A stretch of DNA of 64,000 bases. Source: Dendrobium chrysotoxum (lineage: Eukaryota > Streptophyta > Magnoliopsida > Asparagales > Orchidaceae). Shown in pieces: positions 10,093-21,082 of this stretch. The position numbers and the translations under genes were made by a program. The notes under the pieces are model-generated. The model made no database searches. It had not been told where the DNA came from and worked only from the letters and a program-made list of their open reading frames with translations. Location: positions 26,341,556 to 26,405,555 of the forward strand of contig CM034298.1 of assembly GCA_019925795.1 (NCBI GenBank), in the 5' to 3' direction. The stretch's first letter is position 1. Each line of letters starts with the position of its first letter.

Positions 10093-11416
10093 TTCTGATG
10101 ACTATTGATTTCTGATTTGTTTGTTTTTCATTCTGTTTCTGTTAGTTAGTTGTTTGATTTGATTATCTACTTTCTGTTATTTTTATTTTTCTGCTGATCT
10201 CTATTTTAGCCTTGGTGTTAGTTTGATTTGAGTATTTATTTTGAGTGCGATTTCTTACTTATTTTCATTTACTGTTTTATCTCTTTTGTTTACTATTTTA
10301 TCTCTTTCAAAATAAGATCACTGCTCACTACTACTGATAAATTGGATTTCTGACTAAGAGTTCTGCCTTGTTTTTATTGGAAGCTGGTAAGCAGTGATTG
10401 ATTCCACTGGATATGTTAAAGGGAAGAAACATTGATGATTATTTCTCTTATTCTAACTCCTTTACTTGTGTATTATTTCTTTTGGGCAAAAATCTTCTTC
10501 AAAATTAAAAAATTAGTTTTTGAAATAGAGATTTATTTTATCTTCCTATAGTAATCTACCTCATATGAATAGTATTTTCAAAGTCTTGAGTCATTGTTAT
10601 GATTTTTTGAACCAAGTGATTGCACTTATCATAAGATATATGGTTTTTATTTTGTGAATTACTCTTCCTTATTATAGAGAGTAAGCTTTGGCATCTCTTA
10701 TGTCTGGAAGGTAATTTTTACAGCTGAGATCCTTTAATATTTTGAGAGGGAGAAAGCTTACAAAAGATGTGCAGTACGCCAAATAAATTGAAAAGGAGGC
10801 ACAAAATGAGACCAAAGCTGAAAAAAATGAAAATGTCGCCAAACTAAAAGATACACAAAGTGTATCAAAAATTAAAAGATGCGCAAAGCGCCAAATAAAT
10901 TGAAAAAGAGGAACAAAATGAGCCCAAATCAAGCTTTCTTCCCTTTCAGATCGTTAAATGTCTTAGAAAAATCTGTGCGTCGCTTAATATTTTCAAAAGC
11001 TTGAGTTTGAAAATTTTGATTTCTGATTTATTACTTTGTAACACTATTATATCAGATATTTTTCTAGAACGAGGCTTAAAAGGATCTCTTTTTGAATCTA
11101 ATTTCTTTTCTTCTGAATTAGATTTTTTGTTTTGAAAGGGATTTGCATCTATAAGGTGTCTGAGGTGGGAGTTACGAAAGTCGATTTTCTAACTTTTTCT
11201 GGATTTCAGCACTGTCAATCATCTTTTTATTGGATTTTGGATTTAAAATTTAGAGAAAATTCTGATTTACTGGAGCAGATTGATAAAAAAAATCATTGTT
11301 TTTTGTATTCTCGTTTCAAGTTTTATTTACTTTGGTTTTATTTTTCATTTTACTATTTGTATTTTTGGGATCCCTGATCTTTCATCTCCATCCTCCATCT
11401 TTTTTCTGCTTTCTTC
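10093..11416 (+). other. Non-coding pol-ORF3 spacer of element A with conserved hairpins
   Basis: There is no gene. The spacer holds a duplicated motif AGGCACAAAATGAGCCC (about 10795-10925), and a perfect inverted repeat GATACAC-AAA-GTGTATC at 10850-10866 followed by GCGC-AAA-GCGC at 10881-10891. Equivalent hairpins occur in B (17250-17266), C (30904-30920) and D (45146-45162). The last part is T-rich. Confidence 0.7.
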
Positions 11417-11930
11417 ACATCATCCTGGACGATCCATAAATCATCATGGATGATCCATTCAAATCGTCTCCACTCTAATTATACTACTGAGATACACCAA
11501 TTATTGGTGATCGTCCTGGATGATCCTTACATCATCCTGGACGGTATGATCCAAATTTTCTTGATCCTGATCAAACGGCTGAGATTGCACCAATTATTGT
11601 TCATCATCCTGGATGATCCACCTCATCGTCCTAGACGATCCACGTGTTGGCAGTTAGACGATTCAAATTCAGCCCATCCGGCACATTTATTACATATCTT
11701 CCTGGACGATCCAGCTAATCATCCTGGATGATACTTTTCGTCAACGGTCGTCCAGCTTGACTCCTCGGGACGATCGCCTGTCTCTAATCATCCTGGATGA
11801 TCTCTGATCGTCCTGGATGATCCGACCACCTTTTTGATCAATCGTCCTGGCCGTAATAAATGCTCATATCATCCTGGACGATCATACAATCGTACTGGAT
11901 GATCCAGCCGATTTCTATTTAAATAGCCAA
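11417..11930 (+). promoter_or_regulatory. Internal promoter candidate for ORF3: palindrome array plus TATA box, element A
   Basis: About a dozen copies of the same palindrome found in the LTR U3 lie between 11417 and 11905. They are followed at once by TATTTAAATAG (11919-11929) and, 57 bp later, by the ORF3 ATG at 11986. The arrangement repeats the LTR layout of array, then TATA box. The same order occurs in B, C and D. This is inferred to be a second promoter; no transcript start can be seen from sequence. Confidence 0.6.
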
Positions 11931-11985
11931 TTTCTTCTAATTTTTCCACACATTTCCTTCCATTCTCCCTCACTTGTGTTTTCTA

Positions 11986-13126
11986 ATGGCTGGTGGGAAG
12001 TGATCGAGGCAAAAGGGTGTGAGCTCCTCACGGGGGAATGTCGATCCCCGCTTTTCCATTGTAGCCGATCAGGCTACCTTCGAGCGATATCTTAAGGTGG
12101 GCATCACACAGTCCAAAATTGTAAACCCCCGCACCCTTACCTATCCTGTCCTCGATCTTTTTGCGAACACCTCCCTCACTTTCATCCTCACCCTTGCCTT
12201 CTCATTTAGCCTTGAACTTCTCCAAGTCTTCTTCGCCAATCTTCACATCTCAGCTAACTATTCCACTCTCCGCTCCCATATTAATCAATGTCCAGTTGAA
12301 TTCACAGCCCAGGACTTTTATAATATCCTTCATCTTTCTGTGACTGGCGATAAAATCCATACTCTTATTTCTAATCCTGACTATAATTGGAGTGTCGCCA
12401 ATCACTTCCTTCGAAATACAAATACACCCTACCACAATAAACGCTTGCACTTCCCTCCTTAAGGATGCCTAGATCATTCAACATGTCCTTTGTTCCTCCA
12501 TCATCCCAAAGGCTGGGGATCGCATTCACATCACCCCATTACTGTCTCTGACCACCTATTACATCATGGCCCACCAGTACTTTAATGCCACTGATCTTCT
12601 TTTCAGATATATTGAGCATCTCACCATTATTAGGGATCCGGGCCATAGACATCATCCTAATCTAGCTTTAGGACATATTATTGCATATGTCTTGAAGACC
12701 AAATATGACCTGCAGTATCCAGTCGCTCCCAATATCCCTCCTTCCTACTTCACCAACAATTCATTTCATGTACTCCACATTATCCTACTACATCCGGAGC
12801 CCGCCCCGGATGTTGAGGAGGAAGAGGAAGAAGCTATTCCCATTCCTGCTACACCTAATACACTTGCTCCCCTTCGCATTGATCCCCCTTTCGATCATCT
12901 GGTGCAGTGGTTCAACCAGTGGGAGGCCCAATTTGATTCTTATTTTGCTGCCCAGGAGCAGCAGCACACTGAGGATCTGCATCGCTTTAATGACTATGTT
13001 GCTCAGTAGTAACAGCAGCACGACCAGGATATTGCCTGGATTGGAGCACACTTTGCCTCCATTCATAGTTACTTTACACCACAACAACCACCTCCTCCTT
13101 TTGATCAGGATCCGCCTCCATTTTAG
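11986..13126 (+). pseudogene. ORF3 of element A, plant-transposon-protein-like (broken)
   Basis: This is the counterpart of the intact ORF3 of D. It starts MAGGK but meets TGA at codon 6 (12001-12003). The conserved core follows (NPRTLTYPVLDLF, FFANLHIS, FNATDLLFRYIEHL), with a frameshift near 12440, a stop near 12471 and another at 13009. The tail is acidic and then Gln-rich and ends near DQDPPPF. No transmembrane segments are visible, so it does not look like an envelope protein. B shares the codon-6 stop. Confidence 0.78.
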
Positions 13127-13190
13127 TTTTGTATTTTGTGCTATTTTTCTGTTTGTACTGTTGTTTCTATTCCTCCTCCTTTCTGTGATG

Positions 13191-13401
13191 CCAAAAGGGG
13201 GAGTCAGTTGTAGTAGTTTTTATTTTATGCATAGATCTTATCTTATGTTGGTTACTTTATTTATAGTTATTTTCCTGTTCTATTCTAATTATTCAATGAA
13301 ATTTGGAAAAAAAGTTGGTTTTTGATGTGTATTGGTTAACTCTTAGTTCTTTTATTTTAAACTACTACACTAATATTTGCCATCATCAAAAAGGGGGAGA
13401 T
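13191..13401 (+). other. Double polypurine tract of element A
   Basis: CCAAAAGGGGGAG occurs at 13191-13203 and again as CAAAAAGGGGGAGATT ending at the LTR border (13401). Repeated tracts of this form upstream of the 3' LTR are a published hallmark of Sireviruses. The second tract sits in the loop of an inverted repeat with arms 13376-13391 and 13416-13431 that straddles the LTR border. Confidence 0.8.
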
Positions 13402-15155
13402 TATTGTAAATCTGGTTTTGATGATGACAAACATATTTGTATTCTATTTTTCTTGGCTAATGTATTTCAGGTACAAAAGATCAAAAGTAACTCAAGCCAA
13501 CTCATGATCGGGTCCAAGTGTGTCTAAATGTCCTATTTTCCTTTTCTTGAGTTAATTGTAATGTAACTGATCCCCTAGCTAGGTAACCTTACACACACAC
13601 ACACACACTCTGGGGGAGAGTTTGAGTGAATTAGAGTTTTTGTTCAATTTTTTGTTCAGATCATCCTGGACGATATTCACATCGTCCTAGACGATCAAGT
13701 AAAAATAGAAACCCTAACTAGGGCGACCAAGTTAAGTCTGTCTGATTAAGCCGATCGTCCTGGACGATCTATACATCCTACGGGATGATAGACTCAAATT
13801 AAAAATTCTCAGCCGCCAGATCAAGTTAGGCAAGTTTTATTTTTAGATATTTGGTCTGATCATTTCGGATGATACTTGTATCATCCTGGACGATCCAGTA
13901 CAATCATGCCTAAATTAGTCTGGTGATTAAGGAAAGCAATTAATATTTAATTGATACGATCATATCATACAGGATGATCGCAGGAACGTCCTGGACGATC
14001 ATGATTGTCTAGTGTGTTTCAACTGTACATATAGAGCGGTGATCAGGAAAATTTTGGCACTTTTTGAACTAATCGTACATGACGATATCCATATCGTCCT
14101 GGACGATCAAGTCATTTTTTGGTCGTCTAGCACAAGTTTCTCTGGACGACCAGAGCGGTCTTCTGGATGAAATTCCTGAATTTATACTAATCGTCCCGGA
14201 CGATCGCAGAGTCGTATGGGATGATCTGAATAACTTTTTCTACTAATCATCTAGAAGGGCCAGATCATCCAGGCTGAAATAGCTGATTTTGAACTGATCG
14301 TACAGGACGATCTATCGATCTTCCTAGACGATCTTGGCCAACCAGTTGAGATTCAGGGTAAATTTTGAGCCCTCCTATAAGAGATCTTTTTTTTCCAACA
14401 AGAAAAATCTTTTGTCACTTTCCTTTACAGAGAAACCCGAGAGAGAGTGAGAGAGAGAGTTTGGGAGAGAGAGAGAGAATCTTGTGAGGGGGAGTTTAGG
14501 AGGGATTCATAAAGGTTGCTCTAAGCAAGGATCAAAGTCGTCTTCTCTGTTCGTCGTCTCTCATCTTGTCGGTGTTCTTTGTGGGTGGATCGTTTGCAAG
14601 AAGATCCGGGTTCTCTGCCCGCTTCAGGAGGAAGCGAAAGGAGTTCAGGTTCTCTGCCTGCTTCAGGAGGAAGCGAAAGGAGTCCGAGGTTCTCTGCCTG
14701 CTTCAGGAGGAAGTGAAAGGAGTCTGAGGTTCTCTGCCTGCTTCAGGAGGAAGCGAAAGGAGGTTAGGTTCTCTGCCTCACCGTGTCGGTGGAAAGGAGT
14801 TTTTGTACAGGCTTCTCTGCCTTGCTGTGGGAGTAGAAGGAGAGTCACTTTAGTTTAGTGCAATACCCGGAGGGGAGGCTCCGGGGAGTGGACGTAGGTC
14901 AAGTTAACCGAACCACTATAAAATCTGGTGTGTTCTTTCTGATTACTTTCTGCACTTTAGTTTTCTGTGATTATCTACTTGGGTGAAATCTGTGTTTGAT
15001 CTTTTCGTTTATGTGTTTTACTTATTTTTGCTGCAAATCATCGAAAAGATTTTTTACTTTTGCTCTTGAATTTTTAAATAACCAATTCACCCCCCCCCCT
15101 CTTAGTTAGCCTCGGGACTAGTTCATCAGGGCTTAACATCACTACCGAACTTTCA
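13402..15155 (+). repeat. Element A 3' LTR (shared with a truncated second copy)
   Basis: The LTR begins TATTGTAAATCTGG (TG mutated to TA) and ends CGAACTTTCA at 15155. It has the palindrome array (13665-14340), TATAAGAG near 14380, four 40-bp purine-rich units (14611-14768) against three in the 5' LTR, and a C tract near 15091. It differs from the 5' LTR at many bases, including several palindrome sites, so the pair is either old or not an original pair. Confidence 0.9.
14611..14768 (+). repeat. Four 40-bp purine-rich tandem repeats, element A 3' LTR
   Basis: Unit starts are 14611, 14650, 14690 and 14730, each TTCTCTGCC plus a GCTTC-AGGAG-GAAGC hairpin core. One more unit than in the 5' LTR of the same element. 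Confidence 0.82.
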
Positions 15156-15655
15156 AGTGGTATCAGAGCGGAATTCATAAAATCTAGTTTTGAAAAACTT
15201 TTGAATTTGATCCATGGCTAACTTTGGTAATCGTAATACTGCTGAAGGTTATTCAATTATACGACCGCGATTGTTTGATAACTTACCTTTTAATTTTTGG
15301 AAAACTCACATGTCCACTTTTCTTCAATCAATTGATTATCGCATGTGGATGCTTGTTAAAGATGGCTATATACCACCTTTTAGAATGATTAACAATGTTA
15401 AAATTGAACTACCTTTCACTGATTGGACATTTGATGATCGTGACTTAGCCCAACTGAATGCCAAATGTCTGAACTATTTTTTCTTTGTTTTAAAATCTAA
15501 AAATTACATGCGTGTTTCTACTTGTACAACTGGTAAAGAGATTTGGTAGATTGTACATCACTTATGAGGGTACAACTGAAGTCAAACAATCTAGGTTAAA
15601 CATATTGCTTCATGATTATGAACTTTTTCGCATGAAACCTTCTGAATCCATTTCT
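15156..15655 (+). pseudogene. gag: Stub of a second + strand copy: primer-binding site and first part of gag
   Basis: TGGTATCAGAGC at 15158-15169 and the gag ATG at 15214 follow the 3' LTR of A. Gag reads MANFGNRNTAEGYSI and continues through WKTHMSTF and YRMWMLVKDG in an open frame to 15549, with one frameshift near 15545. It runs on in homology (EGTTEVKQSRLNILLHDYE) to CCATTTCT at about 15655, where it stops being gag. From 15656 the sequence is ORF3 of B on the other strand. This is the remains of a tandem LTR-internal-LTR-internal array. Confidence 0.85.
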
Positions 15656-16081
15656 CAAGAAGTGATTGGCGACACTCCAATCATAATCAGGATCAGAAAT
15701 AACGGTGTGGAGTTTGTAGCCAGTGATAGAGAGATGAAGGATATTATGAAAGTCCTGGGCTGTGAGTTCTACAGGTCGTTGATTAACATAGGAGTGAAGG
15801 GTGGAGTAGTGAGCAGCGATGCGAAGATTGGCGAAGAAGACTTAAAGAAGTTCAAGGCTAAATGGGAAGACTAGGGTGAGGATGAAAGTGAGGGAGGTAT
15901 GTGCAAAAAGATCGAGGATAGGGTATTTAAGGGTGCGGGGGTTTACAATTTTGGACTATGTGATACCTGCTTCAAGATATCGTTCGAAGGCAGCCTGATC
16001 GGCTGCATTTGGAAAGCAAGGATCGACATTTCCCCATGAGGAGCTCACACCCTTTTGCCTAGATCACTTCCCACCAGCCAT
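15656..16081 (-). pseudogene. ORF3 of element B, N-terminal part only
   Basis: On the minus strand this begins MAGGK at 16081 and, as in A, meets TGA at codon 6. It then matches ORF3 of A and D through the DPCFPNAADQAAFERYL-like, LTYP and FFANL regions up to the segment encoding WSVANHFL. It ends at the junction with the + strand gag stub (15655/15656). The other half of ORF3 is absent from the window. Confidence 0.78.
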
Positions 16082-16140
16082 TAGAAACACAAGGGAGGAA
16101 GTATGGAAGGAGAGGTATGAAGAAAATTGAAGAGAATGGC

Positions 16141-16700
16141 TGTTTAAATAGAAATCGGTCGGATCATCCCGTAAGATCGCAGGATCGTCCAAGACGATAT
16201 GAGCATTTATGATGGCCAGGATGATTGGTTAAAAATTCAGTCGGATCATCCATGATGATCAGAGATCGTCCAGGATAATTAGAAACAGGCAATCATCCCG
16301 AGGAGTCAAGCCGGACGACCGTTGATGAAAAGTATGATCCATCACAATTAGATGGATCGTCCAGGATGATATGCAATAAATATATAGGACGGCCCGAATT
16401 TGAATCGTCCAACTGCTGACACGTGGATCATCCGGGACGATGAGGTGGATCCTCCTGGATGATGAACAATAATTGGCGCATTCTAAGCCGTTCGATCAGA
16501 TCAGGAAAATATGGATCATATAATCTAGGACGATGTAAGGATTGTCCAGGATGATCATTAATAATTGGTGTATCTCAATAGTATGATCAGAGTGGGGATG
16601 ATTTGAATGGACTGTTCAGGACGATTTAGGGATCATCCAGGATGAAGAAGATCATCCAGGATGATGTGGGGATCGTCCAGGATGATATGAAGAAAAAGTA
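16141..16700 (-). promoter_or_regulatory. Internal promoter candidate of element B (palindrome array and TATA-like box)
   Basis: On the minus strand, palindromes spaced through 16160-16695 lead to TATTTAAACA (16141-16150) and then the ORF3 ATG at 16081. Several sites keep CGTCC or GGACG; others are deaminated forms. Same architecture as in A, C and D. Confidence 0.55.
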
Positions 16701-18023
16701 AAAAGATGGATGATGAAGATGAAAGATCAGGGATCCTAAAAAACACATACAATAAAATGAAGAACAAAAGCAGAGTAAATAAAACTCGAAATGAGAAACA
16801 CAAAAACAGACAAAAAATAATGGTTTTTTTTTTAATCGATCTGCTCCAGTAAATCAAAATTTTCCCTTAATTTTAAATCCAAAAACCAATAAGAAGACGA
16901 TCGACAGCACTGAAATCCAAAAAAGTTGGAAAATTAACTTTCGTAACTCCCACCTCAGACACCTTGTGGATGCAAATTCCTTTCAAAATGAAAATCTAAT
17001 TCAGAAGAAAAGAACTTAGATTCGAAAAGAGATCATTTCAAGCCTCGTTCCAGAAAAATATCTGATATAATAGTATTACAAAGTAAGAAATAAAAAATCA
17101 AGATTTTCAAACTCAAGCTTTTGAAAATATTAAGTGGTGCACAGAGTATCTAAGACATTTAACGATCTGAAAGGGAAGAAAGCTTGGTTTGGGCTCTTTT
17201 TGTGCCTCTTTTTTAATTTGTTTGGCACTTTGCGCATCTGTTGATTTTTGATACACTTTTTGTATCTTTCAGTTTGGTGATATTTCACATCTTTTCATCT
17301 TTGGGCTCATTTTGTGCCTCTTTTTCAATTTGTTTGGCGCACTGTACATCTTTTGTAAGCTTTCTTCCTTTCATAATCGTTAAAGAGTCTCAGCTATGAA
17401 ATTATCTTCCAGACATAGGAGACAACAAAAATCACTCTGGATAATAAGGAAGAGTAATTCATAAAGCAAAAGCCATACATCTGATGATAGGTGCAATCAC
17501 TTGGTTCAGAAAATCATAACAATGACTAAAAACTTTGAAAATACTATTCATATGAGGTAAATTACTATAAGAAGATAAACTAGATCTCTATTTCAAAAAC
17601 TAACTTTTTAATTTTGAAGAAGATTTTTATCCAAAAGAAAAAATCCACCATTAAAAGAGTTAGAGGAAGAGAAACAATCATCAATATTTTTTCCATTTAA
17701 CAGATACAGTGGAATCAATCTCTGCTTACCAGCTTTCGATTAAAAAACAAGGCAAAACCTCAGTCCAAAATCTAGTTTATCAGTAGTAGTGAGCAGTGAT
17801 CTGATTTTAAAAGAGATAAAATAGTAAACAAAAGAGATGAACCAGTAAACAAAAGCAAGTAGAAAATTGCCTCAAAATAAATACTCAAATAAAACTGACA
17901 CCTAGGCTAAAATAAAAATCAGCAGAAAAATAAAAACAACAAAAAATAGATAATCAAATCAAATAGCTAACTATTAGAAACAGAATGAAAAATAGATAAA
18001 TTAGAAATCAGCAGTTATCAGAA
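16701..18023 (-). other. Non-coding pol-ORF3 spacer of element B
   Basis: There is no gene. It aligns with the spacers of A and D, including GATACACTTTTTGTATC (17250-17266), a decayed form of the conserved inverted repeat, and copies of GGGCTCATTTTGTGCCTC near 17190 and 17305. Confidence 0.65.
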
Positions 18024-21000
18024 TCAAGCATTTATGTCAAATACACCTAATCTGGTCCTTAAAATGTTGAATGAGTCAAAGGCCAGTGGTTTAGTAAATA
18101 TGTTAGCCAGCTGATTTTCAGTTGCTACATGATGTAGCTCAATGTCCCCTTTCGTAAAATGGTCCCTAATGAAGTGATGCCTTATATCAATGTGTTTGGC
18201 TCTAAAATGTTAGATTGGATTCTTAGAAATGCAGATAGCACTAGTATTATCACACATAATAGAAATTTTGCCCACAGGTAATCCTAAATCCAAGACTTAT
18301 TATTTCATCCAAAGAACTTGGGCCACACAACTTCCTAAGGCAATTTACTCAGCTTCAGTAATGAAAAGTGCAGCTGAGTTCTATTTTCTATTGGACCATG
18401 AGACTAAAGACTATCCTATAAATTGACAAGTTCTAGAAGTGCTCTTTCTATCCACCCTCTACCCTGCAAAGTCAGAATCAGAATAACCAATAATCTCAAA
18501 AGAGGTGTTGTGCCTAGGGTACCAGATTCCTAGGTTTAGGGTCCCTAAAAGATATCTAAGAATTCTCTTAACAGCAGTCAAGTGGGACTCTTTAGGATCT
18601 GCTTGAAACCTAGCATAAAGAAAAACACTAAATATGATATCAGATCGGCTAGCAGTAAGGAAAAGCAGTGATCCAATTATTCCTCTATACTTCTTCTGAT
18701 CAATAGATTTACCACTTGAATCCTTATATAATTGAACAGAGGAGCTTATGGGAGTGTTGATTGGCTTGGCTTTGTCCATTTAATATTTCTTCAAAATATC
18801 CTTAGTGTATTTAGATTGATTGAGAAAGGTTCCATCATCCATTTACCTTATGCTAAACCCCAAAAAGTAAGACAATTCTCCCATCATACTCACCTCAAAC
18901 TCCTTAGTCATTATTTTAGAAAACTCATCGCATAAATATTTATCAGAAGATCCAAAAATTATATCATCAACATAGATCTGGATAATGAGTAAATCATCCC
19001 CTACTCTCCTCAGAAAAAGGGTGGTGTTTATGCTCCCCTTACCAAACTCTCTTTCTAACAGGAATGAGCTAAGCCTGTCATACAAAGCTCTGGGTGCCTG
19101 TTTCAATCCATATAAGGCCTTTTTTAATTTGTAAACATGATTTGGATATTAGGAACTCTTAAAACCTAGGGGTTACTCTACAAAAACATCCTCTTTTATT
19201 ATCGCATTTAAAGAGGCACTCTTGACATCCATTTGAAACAGCTTAAATCCCTTATAACAGGCCAAGGCTAGTAGAACTCTAATGGCTTCCAATCTAGCTA
19301 CAGGGGCAAAGGTCTCCTCAAAATCAATCCCTTCAATCTGATTATACCCCTTAGCCACCAATCTTGCTTTATTCAAAACCACCACACTAGAATCATTCAT
19401 CTTATTTATAAAGACCCACTTAGTTCCCACTATACTTTGATTCCTAGGTCTTTCTACTAACTCTCAAACATCATTCCTTACAAATTGATTCAGTTCCTCT
19501 TCCATAGCTAAGATCCAAAATTCATTAGAGAGGGCTTGATTGATGTTGGTGGGTTCAGTCATTTAGATAAAGGCAGAGTGGTTTACTTTCTTCCTAAGTC
19601 CATGCCTACTCCTAACACCTTCAGAAGGGTCTCCTAATATCAATTCTTTAGGATGACTCAAAGAATATCTCCAATCTCTAGGCAAAGTGTTTTGAGGATC
19701 TACTCTTTCCTCCAGATTTGCATTTTCAACCCCTTGGGTAATCTCCCCTACCTCTTCTTCTTCCTCAACTCTAGTCACCTTAGGATCAGATTCATCAAAC
19801 ACCACATGAGTTATCTCTTCCACCACTAAAGTCCTCTTATTAAACACCCTAAAGGATTTCCCCACACTAGAATACCCTAAGAACACTCCTTCATCAGATT
19901 TAGGGTCAAACTTTCCTAAGGATGATTTCCCGTTGTTCAAAATGAAAACCTTACAGCCAAAGACATGGAGGTGGGACAGGTTTGGAGTTCTACCCTTAAT
20001 GATCTCATAAGGTGTTTTGTTTAGATTTAATCTAACATTCACTCTATTCAGCACATAACAGGCAGTGTTCACCGCTTCAGTCCAAAAGTATTTTGAAAGT
20101 GAATACTCAGCAAGCATGGCTCTAGCGGTTTCCACTAAGGTCCTGTTCTTCCTTTCAACTACCCCATTCTATTGAGGGGTCCTAGGAGCTGAAAAATTGT
20201 GACTAATCCCTTGCTCCTCACAGAAACTTCCAAACTTCATATTTTTAAACTCTCCACCATGATCACTATGAATAGTCAAGATCTCACAACCTAACTTCCT
20301 CTGAATCCAAGTGGAGAAGGACTTAAATTTATTAAATGACTCAGATTTATGTGACAGAAATTTAATCCAAGTGAACCTCGAGTAATCATCAACAATCACA
20401 AAACCATAAACTTTCCCCCCTAAGTTGGCAGTGCTAATGGGTCCAAAGAGATCCATGTGAAGGACTTCTAAAGGAGTAGAGGTGCTAATGTCCTTAACAG
20501 AGTGAAAGGAGGACTGGACTTGCTTTCCTAATTGACTGGCATCACACAGGTGGTCCTCAGTGAACTTAAGCTTGGGCACACCTCTAACTAAGTCCTTTTG
20601 GGTGACTCTCCTAAGGGTTTTCATACTGGCATGACATAGCCTACTATGCCACAACCAAGACTCATCAGCAACAATTTTTAAGCAAATTGAATTATCAGCT
20701 TTAATGCAACTTACATCCAGCATGTAGATATTGTTGATCCTTTGTCCCTACAAAATAACTTTGTCATTTAAGCTTAAAATGCAGCAAGTGGGCAGGAATT
20801 TGATGTTGTATCCTTTGTCATAGAGCTGACTGATGCTCAGCAGGTTGTGTTTCAATCCATCTACAAGCAAAATATTATCAATCATAAAATTCTTTTAATC
20901 ACCAATTATACCTGAACCTGCCACCCTCCTGGTGGTGTTATCTCCAAGTGTAACCTTGCCTCCAGCCCTGGCTTCCAGCAAAAAGAACTGATTTGCATCT

Positions 21001-21041
21001 CCAGTCATGTGTCTTGAACATCTGCTATCCAGGTACCACAT
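18024..21041 (-). pseudogene. pol: pol of element B (broken)
   Basis: The minus strand encodes protease, integrase, RT and RNase H in copia order. The protease triad is altered to DSR in YLDSRCSRHM at the start. The integrase core reads HMDLFGPIS, HSDHGGEF and ERKNRTLVE (E is VVERKNR, preceded by a stop at about 20166). RT has FQMDVKSAS and YVDDIIFGSS, and RNase H keeps FEIIGYSDSDFAG before later breaks. Frame breaks also lie near 20720, 19560, 19150, 18840 and 18430. Several are single-base stops, others frameshifts. Confidence 0.88.
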
Positions 21042-21082
21042 GCTCTCATGAGGTCTTATGTGAGATCACACCTACAAAATCA

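Larger units (their letters stand above)
3475..15155 (+). mobile_element. Element A: Ty1/copia (Sirevirus-like) nested in element B
   Basis: A has all parts in order: 5' LTR (3475-5167), primer-binding site (5170-5181), gag, pol, a 1.3-kb spacer, a palindrome array with TATA box, ORF3, two polypurine tracts and a 3' LTR (13402-15155). The 3' LTR is followed not by host DNA but by another primer-binding site and the start of gag, so A shares its 3' LTR with the stub of a second copy. The two LTRs differ at many positions and by one unit of the 40-bp repeat. Gag, pol and ORF3 each carry stops or frameshifts. Confidence 0.88.
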
